Below are positions 29,896-38,810 of a stretch of 64,000 bases of DNA, piece after piece. The stretch comes from Bradyrhizobium sp. JYMT SZCCT0180. Lineage in GTDB: Bacteria > Pseudomonadota > Alphaproteobacteria > Rhizobiales > Xanthobacteraceae. The DNA lies in contig NZ_JAFCLZ010000010.1 of the NCBI RefSeq assembly GCF_018130165.1, positions 124,001-188,000 of the forward strand, written 5' to 3'. The position numbers were made by a program, and so were the translations under genes. The notes below the pieces were generated by a model. It had not been told where the DNA came from, did not search any database, and saw only the letters and a list, made by a program, of their open reading frames with translations. The stretch's first letter is position 1, and every line of letters begins with the position of its first letter.

Positions 29896-31062
29896 ATGCC
29901 CACCAGCACCGAAGCGCAGATCACCGAATGGATCGCGTCGCAGAAGCAATCGATGATCGATCTGCTGCGCGACGCCGTGAACATCGATTCCGGTTCCTAC
30001 GACAAGGCGGGCGTCGATGCAGTGGGCGCACGATTCGAGCAGCATTTTGCGGTGCACGGTATCGAGGCGTGGCGCGAACCTCATGACGTGTTCGGCGATG
30101 CCGTCCATGCGCTGGTGACGAAGCCGGGGAGCAACGAGAAGCCGATTTTGCTGATGGGGCATCGCGACACGGTGTTTCCCAAGGGCGAGGTGGCGCGCCG
30201 GCCGTTCACCATCGAGGGTGACCGGGCGTATGGACCGGGGGTCGCCGACATGAAGGCCGGGCTGGTGATCAACGCCTTTGTCGCCACGGCATTCCACAAA
30301 TTCGGCGGCGCGCCGTGTCCGATCAAGCTGCTGCTCACCGCCGACGAGGAGATCGCTTCCCCGTCGTCGCGGCCGGTGATCGAGCGTGAAGGCCGTGCGG
30401 CGCGTGCGGTGTACAATTCCGAGCCCGGCCGACCGACCGGCAACGTCGTCACCAGCCGCAAGGGCGGCGTGTTCATGCGCTTCGAGATATCAGGCAAGGC
30501 CGCGCATTCCGGCGGCAATTTTGCGGAAGGAATCAGCGCGATTGGCGAACTCGCGCACAAGATCGTGCAGATCCATGCTTTGACCGACCTTGCAAAAGGC
30601 ATCACCCTCAATGTCGGGTTGGTCGCCGGCGGCCAGTCGGTCAACACCACTGCGCCGCATGCCGAGGGCCAGATCGACATGCGCTACATCGATCCCGCCG
30701 ATCGTGCCACCACGCTGGCGGCGATCGAGGCCATTATCGCCACGCCGACGGTACCGGGCACGACGGCGAAGCTGCACATCAACGGCGAATTCCTGCCGGT
30801 GGTGCAGAGTGAGACGTCGAAAATCCTGTTTGATGGCTACCGCGCGGCGGCGAAGGATGCAGGCCTGCCCAACCTCGCAGGAGAATTCGCCGGCGGTTGC
30901 GCCGATTCCGGCTTCACCGCGAGCGTCGGCACTCCGACGATTTGCGGTGTCGGCCCGGTCGGCGGCAATGCCCACACCGCGCAGGAATATCTCGAGCTCG
31001 ATAGCATTGTCCCCCGCGCCCAGGCGCTTGCGCTGGCGATCCTCAGGACTGGCGTCGATTAA
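29896..31062 (+). CDS. M20 family metallopeptidase, carboxypeptidase G2-like
   Basis: A 388-residue zinc hydrolase. Metal and catalytic residues are visible in LLMGHRDTVFP (His and Asp near residues 92-94), YGPGVADMKAG (bridging Asp) and LLTADEEIASPSSR (catalytic Glu pair near residue 155). A distal His lies in GGNAHTAQEYLE. The dimerisation insert contains KAAHSGGNFAEGISAIGELA. The family removes C-terminal glutamate from N-acyl or folate-like compounds or cleaves related amides. An AAGGAA site precedes the ATG. It may work with the hydantoin and aromatic catabolism genes nearby, but there is no operon link. Confidence 0.88.
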   Translation: MPTSTEAQITEWIASQKQSMIDLLRDAVNIDSGSYDKAGVDAVGARFEQHFAVHGIEAWREPHDVFGDAVHALVTKPGSNEKPILLMGHRDTVFPKGEVARRPFTIEGDRAYGPGVADMKAGLVINAFVATAFHKFGGAPCPIKLLLTADEEIASPSSRPVIEREGRAARAVYNSEPGRPTGNVVTSRKGGVFMRFEISGKAAHSGGNFAEGISAIGELAHKIVQIHALTDLAKGITLNVGLVAGGQSVNTTAPHAEGQIDMRYIDPADRATTLAAIEAIIATPTVPGTTAKLHINGEFLPVVQSETSKILFDGYRAAAKDAGLPNLAGEFAGGCADSGFTASVGTPTICGVGPVGGNAHTAQEYLELDSIVPRAQALALAILRTGVD

Positions 31063-31259
31063 TCTGCCTGATCCGCGACCGCAATGGCACCGTGAGCGGC
31101 ATTGCGGAGCTGAGCTTCATCGACTTCGCGGGCGCTCACTCCGACCGTGAGGGCGTGAAAGATTTGCGCGCGATTGCAGATTGCGCAGTAGGCTAAAAAG
31201 CACGCGCGCCGAGCCGGAAGACTGTGGGCTTCCTGTCGTCGCTGCCTGACGAACGAAAG

Positions 31260-31742
31260 CTATTTCTTTCTGGCGGCACCTGTCGAAGCCGTTTGCTGTG
31301 GCGCGCGGCTGAGTTCGTTGCCGGCGGCGATGGCCTTGCGCAAGAGTCGCATGAGTGTCGCGGCCTCGGCATTGGACAGGCCGGCCAATATGATCCGCTG
31401 CGCCGCTTCGACGGCCGGCTCTATCCCGTCGAGGGTCCGATGTCCTTCATCGGTGATCTGCAACGCGTGGGCGCGTCTGTCGGTGCGGCTGGCCTGCCGA
31501 ACCAGCAAGCCTTTCTGCACCAGCCGATCAACAACGCCGGTGATGGTCGTCCGGTCATACGCGATCAACCCGGCAAGCGTCGCCTGATCGATTCCGGGCT
31601 GCGTCCCGATGGTGGTGAGCGCCGCGTATTGAACAGGGGTGAGGTCATAGCCGGCTTCCTCGACCGCGGCATGGAAGACCGCCACCGCAATCTGCTGGAA
31701 CCGGCGCGCCAGGTGCCCCGGCTTGTCGTCGTTCTCGGTCAC
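31260..31742 (-). CDS. mobR: MarR-family regulator, probable MobR
   Basis: A 160-residue MarR-type winged-helix regulator. I chose the GTG at 31742, which has a GGAGGG site just upstream; the longer frame to 31931 would cross the operator and promoter of the next gene. Conserved parts are the helix LTPVQYAALTTIG, recognition region LAGLIAYDRTTITGVVDRLVQKGLLVRQASRTDRRAHALQIT, and the C-terminal dimerisation helices. It is divergent from the mobA homologue. In Comamonas testosteroni a MarR protein, MobR, represses mobA and is released by 3-hydroxybenzoate; the same arrangement here supports that role. Confidence 0.85.
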   Translation of the reverse strand: MTENDDKPGHLARRFQQIAVAVFHAAVEEAGYDLTPVQYAALTTIGTQPGIDQATLAGLIAYDRTTITGVVDRLVQKGLLVRQASRTDRRAHALQITDEGHRTLDGIEPAVEAAQRIILAGLSNAEAATLMRLLRKAIAAGNELSRAPQQTASTGAARKK

Positions 31743-31770
31743 CCAAACCCTCCAGGTCGCTCGCTTGACA

Positions 31771-31793
31771 AGTATACTGATAATAAGCATACT
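31771..31793. promoter_or_regulatory. Palindromic MarR/MobR-type operator
   Basis: A 23-bp imperfect palindrome with outer half-sites AGTATACT and AGCATACT lies in the divergent mobR-mobA interval, 29 bp from the mobR start and 79 bp before mobA. About 18 of 22 non-central positions are symmetric. MarR proteins usually bind such sites over divergent promoters. Confidence 0.65.
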
Positions 31794-31871
31794 GATTAAA
31801 TTCAGCAACGGCTTTTTGGAGCCCCAGCAAGCTAACGGCCCGGAAGTCGCGTCAGGCGCGGGGAGGGTTTT

Positions 31872-33797
31872 GTGCAATTTCATCTGAACGGATTCGAACC
31901 GGGCGACCCCGAGATTCAAGATCCGGCACAACGGGTTGTTGCGTCAGGATCTGCCGGCGCCATTCCGGCGGAGGTCGACATCCTCATCGTCGGCTGCGGT
32001 CCGGCCGGGCTGACGCTGGCGGCTCAACTGTCCGCCTTTCCCGATATCAAGACCTGCATCGTCGAACAGAAGCCGGGCCCTTTGCTCCGCGGACAGGCGG
32101 ATGGCGTTGCCTGCCGCACGATGGAAATGTTCGAAGCCTATGGCTTCAGCGAGCGTGTGCTGAAGGAAGCCTGCTGGATCAACGAGACCACCTTCTGGAA
32201 GCCCGACCCTGCGCAGCCCGACAACATCGTCCGCAGCGGACGGGTGCAGGACACCGAAGACGGGTTGTCGGAGTTTCCGCACGTGGTCCTGAACCAGGCG
32301 CGGGTGCATGATTTCTATCTCGAAATCATGCGCAAATCGCCGTCGCGGCTCGAGCCGTATTATGCACGGCGCCTGCTCGATCTTCAGCTCGACCCTGCGG
32401 TCACCTCCGGCGACGATGCCGGTCCTCATCAGGTGAGCGCGAGATTCGAACGGCTCGATTCCGCGCACAAAGGACAGATCGAGACCATCAGGGCGCGCTA
32501 TGTGGTGGGCTGCGACGGCGCCCGCAGCACGGTGCGCGCGAGCATCGGGCGCACGCTGCACGGCGACTCCGCCAACCATGCCTGGGGCGTCATGGACGTG
32601 CTGGCCGTCACCGACTTTCCGGATGTCCGCTTCAAGTCATTGATACAGTCCGCCAACCACGGCAGCATCATCATCATCCCGCGGGAAGGCGGCTATCTTT
32701 TCCGGCTGTATATCGAACTCGACAAGCTCGATGCCGGGGAGCGGGTTTCCGATCGCAACATCACGTCCGACGACCTGATCGCGGCGGCGCGGCGCATTTT
32801 CAATCCATATTCGCTCGACGTGAAAGAGGTTCCGTGGTGGTCGGTCTATGAGATCGGCCAGCGCCTGTGCGACAAGTTCGATGACGTGCCGGAAGCAGAC
32901 GTCGCAAACCGTCTGCCGCGCGTGTTCATCGCCGGCGACGCCTGCCACACCCACAGCCCGAAAGCGGGCCAGGGCATGAACGTGTCGATGCAGGACGGCT
33001 TCAATCTCGGATGGAAGCTGGCCTCGGTGTTGCGGCAACGCTGCGCACCCAGCCTCCTGCACAGCTATTCGGCGGAACGCCAGGCTATCGCCAAGGAACT
33101 GATCGACTTCGACCGCGAATGGGCCGCCTTGCTCGCGTCGAGCAAGGGGTTCGATCCTGCCGAGACGCAGAGCTATTTCGTGAGGCACGGCCGTTACACC
33201 GCGGGAACCGCGGCTCGTTACCGGCCCTCGATCCTGACCGGCGAGCCAACCCATCAACATCTGGCCGAGGGGCTGACGATCGGCATGCGCTTTCATTCCG
33301 CGCCGGTCATCCGCCTGGCCGACGCCAAGCCGGTTCACCTCGGCCACGCGGTCAAGGCCGACGGCCGCTGGCGCATTTTTGCGTTTGCCGGCGCGGAGGA
33401 TCCCGCCGCGTCCAGCTCCGGCATCCGGGCCCTGTGCGACTTCCTCGCCGAGGAGCAGGACTCTCCGGTGCGGAAATACACTCCTGATGGCGAGGACATC
33501 GACTCGGTGATCGATGTCCGCGCGGTTTTCCAGCAGGATCATCATGTGCTCGCCATCGAGGCGATGCCGTCCTTCCTGCTGCCGGGGAAAGGACGATATG
33601 GACTTCGCGACTACGAAAAAATGTTCTGCGCCGACCTGACAGGTGGCCACGATATCTTCACGATGCGTGGCATCGATCGCGAACGGGGATGCATGGTGCT
33701 TGTGCGGCCGGACCAGTACGTGGCGCACGTTCTGCCGCTCGATGGCTATGGGCTGCTGACGACATTCTTCGACGGCTTCATGACCCAACCGGACTGA
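31872..33797 (+). CDS. mobA: 3-Hydroxybenzoate 4-monooxygenase MobA
   Basis: A 641-residue FAD-dependent aromatic hydroxylase starting at a GTG preceded by GGGAGGG. The protein starts MQFHLNGFEPG, nearly the same as MobA of Comamonas testosteroni, and shares its length and layout. Motifs are the ADP-binding LIVGCGPAGLTLAAQL (about residues 37-53), the DG motif VVGCDGARSTVRASIG (near 215), and the FAD-ribityl motif FIAGDACHTHSPKAGQGMNVSMQDGFNLGWKL (near 350). A C-terminal thioredoxin-like domain follows, as in phenol hydroxylase. It converts 3-hydroxybenzoate to protocatechuate using NADPH and oxygen. Confidence 0.93.
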   Translation: MQFHLNGFEPGDPEIQDPAQRVVASGSAGAIPAEVDILIVGCGPAGLTLAAQLSAFPDIKTCIVEQKPGPLLRGQADGVACRTMEMFEAYGFSERVLKEACWINETTFWKPDPAQPDNIVRSGRVQDTEDGLSEFPHVVLNQARVHDFYLEIMRKSPSRLEPYYARRLLDLQLDPAVTSGDDAGPHQVSARFERLDSAHKGQIETIRARYVVGCDGARSTVRASIGRTLHGDSANHAWGVMDVLAVTDFPDVRFKSLIQSANHGSIIIIPREGGYLFRLYIELDKLDAGERVSDRNITSDDLIAAARRIFNPYSLDVKEVPWWSVYEIGQRLCDKFDDVPEADVANRLPRVFIAGDACHTHSPKAGQGMNVSMQDGFNLGWKLASVLRQRCAPSLLHSYSAERQAIAKELIDFDREWAALLASSKGFDPAETQSYFVRHGRYTAGTAARYRPSILTGEPTHQHLAEGLTIGMRFHSAPVIRLADAKPVHLGHAVKADGRWRIFAFAGAEDPAASSSGIRALCDFLAEEQDSPVRKYTPDGEDIDSVIDVRAVFQQDHHVLAIEAMPSFLLPGKGRYGLRDYEKMFCADLTGGHDIFTMRGIDRERGCMVLVRPDQYVAHVLPLDGYGLLTTFFDGFMTQPD

Positions 33798-33996
33798 ACG
33801 CAGCCGGCGCCGATGCGTGACGGCGCGCAGAAACGCAGAACTGACGTGCATCACGAGGACTGTCTCCGGAATTGACTTCGGGTGAACCAAAACTTTAACT
33901 GCTGGCTTCGATTGAGCCGGATAAGACTCCGGGCTTCACTGGCTGCTTCATTTTCATGCAAGCGCCGTCTTAAATGGAAGCGCCCAGAAAGGTATC

Positions 33997-34929
33997 ATGC
34001 GCGTCATCAATGTTGCCGCCGCCCAGCTGGGTCCGATTCAGAAAGCCGACAGCCGCGAAACCGTCGTCAGGCGCATGATCGCGCTGATGGATGAAGCCAA
34101 GGCGAAGGGCGCCGATCTGATCGTCTATCCGGAGCTCGCCCTCACCACGTTCTTTCCACGCTGGTACATGGAGGACCAGGCCGAGGTCGACACCTGGTTC
34201 GAACGCGAGATGCCGAATGCGGCGACGAGGTCCTTGTTTGAAAGGGCGGCCCACCACAAGATCGCAATGAATTTTGGCTACGCCGAACTGACGCCGGATG
34301 GGCATCATTTCAACACCAGCATCCTCACCGACAAGTCCGGAAAAATTGTCGGCAAGTACCGCAAGGTTCATCTGCCCGGTCATTCGGAGTTCGATTCGAA
34401 ACGCGCGTTCCAGCATCTGGAAAAGCGCTACTTCGAGCCCGGCGATCTCGGTTTCAACGTCTGGCGTGCGCTCGGCGGAATCTTCGGCATGGCCGTCTGC
34501 AACGACCGGCGCTGGCCGGAAACCTACCGCGTGATGGGTCTGCAGGGCGTCGAGATGGTGCTGATCGGCTACAACACGCCTTCGGTCAATGCCGAGAAGA
34601 GCGAGGAGGGGCCGGAAAAGCGGCTGTTCCACAACCGGCTGTCAGCGCAGGCCGGCGCCTACCAGAACTCGAGCTGGGTCGTCTGCGTCGCCAAGGCCGG
34701 GGTCGAGGATGGCCATCCCCTGATCGGCGGCAGCCTGATCGTCAATCCGGACGGAGAGATCGTCGTCGAGGCGAAAACCGAAGAGGACGAGTTGCTGGTG
34801 TATCCTTGCGACCTCGACGCCACCGATTTCGGCAAGAAAACCATCTTCAACTTCGCCAACCACCGCCGCATCGAGCATTACGGCCTGATCACCAGCCGCA
34901 CCGGCGCGGTGCCGCCTCCGGAAAACTAA
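33997..34929 (+). CDS. N-carbamoyl-D-amino-acid amidohydrolase (D-carbamoylase)
   Basis: A 310-residue nitrilase-superfamily enzyme that hydrolyses N-carbamoyl-D-amino acids to D-amino acids, carbon dioxide and ammonia. The Glu-Lys-Cys triad is visible as E46 (IVYPELALTTF), the Lys in GKYRKVHLPGH (near 127) and the Cys in GMAVCNDRRWPE (near 171). The substrate-carboxylate region around GYNTPSVNAEKSEEGPEKRLFHNRLS matches Agrobacterium-type D-carbamoylases. AGAAAGG precedes the ATG. With the hydantoinase at 35862 and the racemase between them it forms a D-hydantoin conversion set. Confidence 0.92.
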   Translation: MRVINVAAAQLGPIQKADSRETVVRRMIALMDEAKAKGADLIVYPELALTTFFPRWYMEDQAEVDTWFEREMPNAATRSLFERAAHHKIAMNFGYAELTPDGHHFNTSILTDKSGKIVGKYRKVHLPGHSEFDSKRAFQHLEKRYFEPGDLGFNVWRALGGIFGMAVCNDRRWPETYRVMGLQGVEMVLIGYNTPSVNAEKSEEGPEKRLFHNRLSAQAGAYQNSSWVVCVAKAGVEDGHPLIGGSLIVNPDGEIVVEAKTEEDELLVYPCDLDATDFGKKTIFNFANHRRIEHYGLITSRTGAVPPPEN

Positions 34930-34991
34930 ATGTCGGGCATCTCCGCGCAGTGGCTTGCACGCAGCGGTGCGCGTGAACCGTCGGGCGAAAG

Positions 34992-35654
34992 TCAGTGATG
35001 GGCGAACTGCACCGTACCCAATGCCATGGCCACGGCCGCCTGCGTCGGGTCGATCACGGGAATCCCGAGCGCCTGTTCCAGCGGCCTTCGGTGACGCGCC
35101 ATGCCGGCACAGCCCATCACGATGGCGCCGGATCCGTCTTCGTCCTTGAGCGCGCGCCCGACCTCGATCATCTTGGCGAGCGTTCCTTCGCCCGACGCCG
35201 TCTCCGCCACGCTCATGTTGAGCGGCCGCTCCCGCGTCAGGCGATCCATCAATCCCATTTGCCTGAGATAACGGACGTGGCGGCGAATCGAGCGCTGCGC
35301 GATCGCAATGACGCCGAAGGTTTCGGCGCGCGCGAGCGCCGTCAGCACGCCGCATTCGGCGATGCCGAAAACGGGCCGGTCCGTCGCTTCGCGGCAGACA
35401 TGCAGGCCCGGATCGCTGTAGCAGGCAATGACAAAGGCGGCCGAATGGTTGTCCCCTTCGACGAGACGGCGCAGCGGCATCGCCACGCCATCGACGTCGG
35501 CCTGGCTTTCGATCCCGTAGGGGCCGTCGGCCAGAGTTTCGCAGACGATCTCCGGTCCACCCTCAAAGCCGAGCGGCTTCAAGGCTTGCTCCAGCCCTTG
35601 TGTCACGAGCTGGTTGGAATTGGGATTGATGACGAGAATGCGGGGCCGGGACAT
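34992..35654 (-). CDS. Asp/Glu/hydantoin racemase family protein
   Basis: A 220-residue cofactor-independent racemase. I chose the ATG at 35654 (MSRPRILVINPNSN) because CAGGAAAA lies upstream and the family start motif INPNSN follows at once. The two catalytic cysteines are in FVIACYSDPGL (near residue 80) and IVMGCAGMARH (near 185). In the hydantoin pathway this enzyme racemises 5-substituted hydantoins so that a D-specific hydantoinase can consume both isomers. It is on the opposite strand from its two partner enzymes and divergent from the hydantoinase. Confidence 0.87.
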   Translation of the reverse strand: MSRPRILVINPNSNQLVTQGLEQALKPLGFEGGPEIVCETLADGPYGIESQADVDGVAMPLRRLVEGDNHSAAFVIACYSDPGLHVCREATDRPVFGIAECGVLTALARAETFGVIAIAQRSIRRHVRYLRQMGLMDRLTRERPLNMSVAETASGEGTLAKMIEVGRALKDEDGSGAIVMGCAGMARHRRPLEQALGIPVIDPTQAAVAMALGTVQFAHH

Positions 35655-35861
35655 GGTATTTTCCTGCGGGTGACGCGTCCGTTGATACTGCGAGATCGGC
35701 GCACAACGGGATGACAATGGAAGCAATGACCATGCCATCCAGTGATGCATGGTCTACTGCCTGCTGCGAAAGCGCAAGGGAGTGTGAAGGCACGATCTGT
35801 GCTTTCATGAGGTGAACGCAAGGCTTAGGATTTCAGAGACTTAATTGCTGGGGAGTTTGCC

Positions 35862-37331
35862 ATGACCGAACCCGTCTATGATGTCCTCATCCGTGGCGGA
35901 CGTGTCGCGACCGTCAGCGACGTGTTCGAAGCCGATGTCGCCATCTCCGGCGAGACGATCGTCGCGGTCGGCCGCGGGCTGCCGGCCGGGCGACGCGAGA
36001 TCGACGCGCGCGGCAAGCTGGTGCTGCCCGGCGGCGTCGATAGCCACGCCCATATCGAACAGCTTTCAGCCGCGGGTATCATGAACGCCGATACGTTCGA
36101 GAGCGCGACGGTCTCGGCGGCCTTCGGCGGCACTACCAGCGTGATCTCGTTTGCGGCCCAGCACGTCGGCATGAAACTGCCACAGGTGCTGGAGGACTAT
36201 CATGCGCTGGCTAGAAAGGGCGCGGTGATCGACTACGCCTTTCACATGATCATCGCCGACCCGACCAAGGAAACGCTGGAGACGGATCTGCCGGCATTGA
36301 TCAAGCAGGGGCACGGCTCGATCAAGATCTTCATGACCTATGACCGCCTGAAGATCGATGACGAGCCGCTGCTCGACATTCTGCTGGCGGCGCGTGACGG
36401 CGGTGCGATGCTCTGCGCCCATGCCGAGAACCACGGAATCATTTCCTGGATGGTGAAGCGGCTGCTCGCGCGCGGCTATACCCATCCGAAATATCACGCC
36501 ATCAGCCATGCCCGCGTTTCGGAAGCGGAGGCGTTCACGCGGTTGATTGGCATGGCTGCGCTGATCGACCAGCCGATCATGATCTTCCACGTCTCGACGG
36601 CGGAAGGCGCCAAGGTCATCCGCGATGCGCGCGGGCAGGGGCTGAAAGTGTTCGCGGAGACCTGCCCGCAATATCTCTTTCTCACCGCCGATGATCTCGA
36701 CAAGCCCGGCGTGGAAGGCGCCAAATGGATGTGCAGCCCGCCGCCGCGCCGCGCCGCCGACCAGGAAGCGCTGTGGCAGGCGCTGGCGCTCGGCGATCTC
36801 CAGACCGTGTCCTCCGACCACGCGCCGTACCGGTTCGACGAAACCGGTAAACTGCGGGCCGGCCCCAATCCCAATTTCAAGCAGGTGGCGAACGGTTTGC
36901 CGGGCCTTGAAGTCCGGTTGCCGCTGCTGTTCGACGCCATGGTTTCCAGGGGGCGCCTGGGACTTGAGAAATTCGTCGAACTGACCGCAACGGCGCCTGC
37001 AAAGATCTACAATCTGCATCCACGGAAAGGCTCGATTGCGGTTGGCGCCGATGCGGATATCGCGATCTGGGATCCGGCGCGGGAGGTCACGCTGAGTGAC
37101 GCGATGATGCACGACCTGACGGGCTATACGCCCTTTGCCGGCCGCAAGCTGCGCGGCTGGCCGGTCACCGTGCTGTCGCGCGGGCGCGTCATCGTGTCGG
37201 ACGGCAAACGTTCGGTCGAAGCAGGCTCAGGGCGTTTCCTGGCGCGCACGGGCGGCGAGGCGGCGAAACCGACCGGGCGGCTGGTCGCGGATATGGACCC
37301 GGAACAGAATTTCGGGGCGAGGCTCTTGTGA
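35862..37331 (+). CDS. D-hydantoinase / dihydropyrimidinase
   Basis: A 489-residue binuclear zinc amidohydrolase that opens cyclic ureides (hydantoins or dihydropyrimidines) to N-carbamoyl amino acids. Metal ligands are the HxH in GGVDSHAHIEQ (near residue 60), the carboxylated lysine in GSIKIFMTYDRL (near 152), His in LCAHAENHGI, His in IFHVSTAEGA and Asp in VSSDHAPYRF. The cysteine-containing AGIMNADTF segment is slightly unlike the usual SGT/ADD pattern. A GGGGAG site precedes the ATG. Pairing with a D-carbamoylase and a racemase supports the hydantoin role over pyrimidine breakdown. Confidence 0.92.
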   Translation: MTEPVYDVLIRGGRVATVSDVFEADVAISGETIVAVGRGLPAGRREIDARGKLVLPGGVDSHAHIEQLSAAGIMNADTFESATVSAAFGGTTSVISFAAQHVGMKLPQVLEDYHALARKGAVIDYAFHMIIADPTKETLETDLPALIKQGHGSIKIFMTYDRLKIDDEPLLDILLAARDGGAMLCAHAENHGIISWMVKRLLARGYTHPKYHAISHARVSEAEAFTRLIGMAALIDQPIMIFHVSTAEGAKVIRDARGQGLKVFAETCPQYLFLTADDLDKPGVEGAKWMCSPPPRRAADQEALWQALALGDLQTVSSDHAPYRFDETGKLRAGPNPNFKQVANGLPGLEVRLPLLFDAMVSRGRLGLEKFVELTATAPAKIYNLHPRKGSIAVGADADIAIWDPAREVTLSDAMMHDLTGYTPFAGRKLRGWPVTVLSRGRVIVSDGKRSVEAGSGRFLARTGGEAAKPTGRLVADMDPEQNFGARLL

Positions 37332-37554
37332 TCTGTCCGCGACCATCTGATCAGCCATGACCTCGGTCTCGCCGCTTGGCGTTCCATTCCGTAGGTCTTC
37401 TTTTTCGATGCGCAATGGCGGCCGAGTGCGGCAAATCAACCCGACGGGCAAATCAATTCTGATTGTCGGAAATCGTGTCAAGCCCCGAAATGAAAAATAT
37501 TTCTGTTTACCAGAATAGAAATCAGGTGCATACATTCGGCCATCCCGTCCTACT

Positions 37555-37960
37555 CAGAAGGGCGTCGGCCGTCGTCACGGACGTTGGACGGGTTGCGGTG
37601 GACGCTGGTTTACGCCTCGACGACGGCGTGGATAAGCGTACGGCAAAACCGTGTGGTCCTGGCGCCCGTTGCTGGCGTCAAGCTGTCGGCTAGGCGCAAG
37701 CTGAACCGGTGGTGACGGAGTCAACCAAGAACTCGTCTCCGGGGAGATCACGGCATAAGCCGTAAAGCCATTGCGCAGGGAAGGCCGGGTGTTCTCCGCT
37801 GCCCTGTATGCTCGTGTGCAGCCTACTTAGTGCAAACCGCACACGGGACCGCGGGTGCAGCGCGCACCCGGTCTTCCCTGCGCCCTCTGTCTTCGAGAGG
37901 GCGGGAGTTACCTGCAAAACCTCGGGCGCAATACGCCGCGGGAATGCGAAGTCACGTTTT
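37555..37960. repeat. Structured intergenic repeat region of Bradyrhizobium type
   Basis: This non-coding stretch contains several strong inverted repeats. The arms GCGCAGGGAAGGCCGGGTG (37773-37791) and CACCCGGTCTTCCCTGCGC (37865-37883) pair at 18 of 19 positions, and CGCCCTCT/AGAGGGCG (37881-37903) forms a second hairpin. I associate the wording around it, for instance GCCGTAAAGCCATTGCGCAGGG, with a repeat dispersed in Bradyrhizobium and Rhodopseudomonas genomes, where it often yields false small ORFs on the minus strand. The exact ends are uncertain. Confidence 0.6.
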
Positions 37961-37988
37961 GAATGATTGCGCATCTACAATCACCGCT

Positions 37989-38149
37989 GTCGTCCCGGGC
38001 TTGACCACAGATGCGCAATTGCGCATCGGGGGGACCCATAGCCACAGGAAGAAGTTTTGCGGAAGGTCTCTGCTACCGAGCCTATATCGAGAGATCACGC
38101 GGTATGGGTCCCGACCCCCGTGCGCAATTGCGCACTAGGCCGGGACGAC
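37989..38149. mobile_element. 161-bp MITE-like palindromic element
   Basis: The element is bounded by perfect 10-bp inverted ends (GTCGTCCCGG at 37989 and CCGGGACGAC ending at 38149). Inside are two near-identical perfect palindromes, GATGCGCAATTGCGCATC (38010-38027) and GTGCGCAATTGCGCAC (38120-38135), and an inner inverted pair GGGACCCATA (38031-38040) / TATGGGTCCC (38103-38112). The whole unit can fold into one long hairpin with side arms. It has no coding potential. This fits a miniature inverted-repeat element or a large REP/BIME-like unit; no target duplication was confirmed. Confidence 0.65.
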
Positions 38150-38391
38150 AAAACTCACGTCCCACAGGAATTCGCGGATATGGCGGTCGAATTATTCCTG
38201 CACGGGTTTGTGTCCGGAGTTTCGAGCCATTCAAATTTTGAAACGCAGGCGATAGCTTGATGGCGATCACATGAGGGCGTATCGATTGTCCGGCGCTGAC
38301 GTTGGTCGCGCAGAGTGCGTTTCTCTGAGCACATTGTGGCCTGCGCGGCGGCCCGCCACGGCGCAAACGAGGAAAGAGGATGTGAGCAGTC

Positions 38392-38697
38392 ATGCAATCA
38401 GACACGGATAGCGAATCTGCCAGCGTCGAGATGCATCGGTCCATCATGATCGCCTTCTGCGATGTCCTTCGCACCACCCAGCTGTCGCCGATGACGGTAA
38501 TGAGTCTCGCTGCGTCCGCTCTCGGTGCCGTCTACAAGGAAGTCGCCGATCAGCATCGTTGTGACGGCGGATGCACCTGCGGCTGGAAACCGAATCTGCG
38601 TGCAGATGTCGAGGCGTTGCAGGCGGCGCTGGCAGCGAAAACACAGACTGTCCCGTCCAGTGACTTGCGCGTCATGGAAGCCGCCGGACGTGCATGA
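38392..38697 (+). CDS. Small protein of unknown function with Cys cluster
   Basis: A 101-residue protein I do not recognise. It is soluble, with no signal peptide or membrane segment. The N-terminal half looks helical (HRSIMIAFCDVLRTTQLSPMTVMSLAASALGAVYKEVADQH). A small cysteine cluster follows, CDGGCTCGW at about residues 57-65, which could bind a metal. The C-terminus is variable. An AGGAAAGAGGA ribosome site lies about 11 bases before the ATG. It is likely a real gene because of the ribosome site and non-random composition, but no function can be given. Confidence 0.55.
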   Translation: MQSDTDSESASVEMHRSIMIAFCDVLRTTQLSPMTVMSLAASALGAVYKEVADQHRCDGGCTCGWKPNLRADVEALQAALAAKTQTVPSSDLRVMEAAGRA

Positions 38698-38810
38698 GTC
38701 ATGCGCGACCCCGGCCGACCTTGTGCATAGCGGTTGGCTTTGAACGCCGCCGTCTACGCTGATCCCACCGTCTGCTTCGGAAATTTTGTCATGTTCACGA
38801 CGGGGTCGGA

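Larger units (their letters stand above)
37332..38391. other. Gene-poor interval of about 1.06 kb
   Basis: Between the hydantoinase and the next plausible gene I see no convincing coding sequence. The interval holds the structured repeat at about 37555-37960 and the MITE-like element at 37989-38149. The remaining part (38150-38391) is ordinary intergenic DNA leading to the AGGAAAGAGGA site of the next gene. Short open frames on both strands here run through the repeats and lack family features. Confidence 0.7.

Noticed and set aside
31065..31196. Open stretch of 43 codons after the M20 peptidase (NGTVSGIAELSFIDFAG)
   Set aside because: It reads somewhat like protein and may be a gene remnant, but there is no start, no family match that I recognise and no neighbour it completes.
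37690..37974. Minus-strand 94-codon frame with a GAGKTG segment
   Set aside because: It runs straight through the paired arms of the dispersed repeat. The GAGKTG resembles a P-loop only by chance. Frames of this kind recur with the repeat.
38082..38477. Minus-strand 131-codon frame
   Set aside because: It overlaps the MITE-like element and the ribosome site and start of the gene at 38392, and has no recognisable features.
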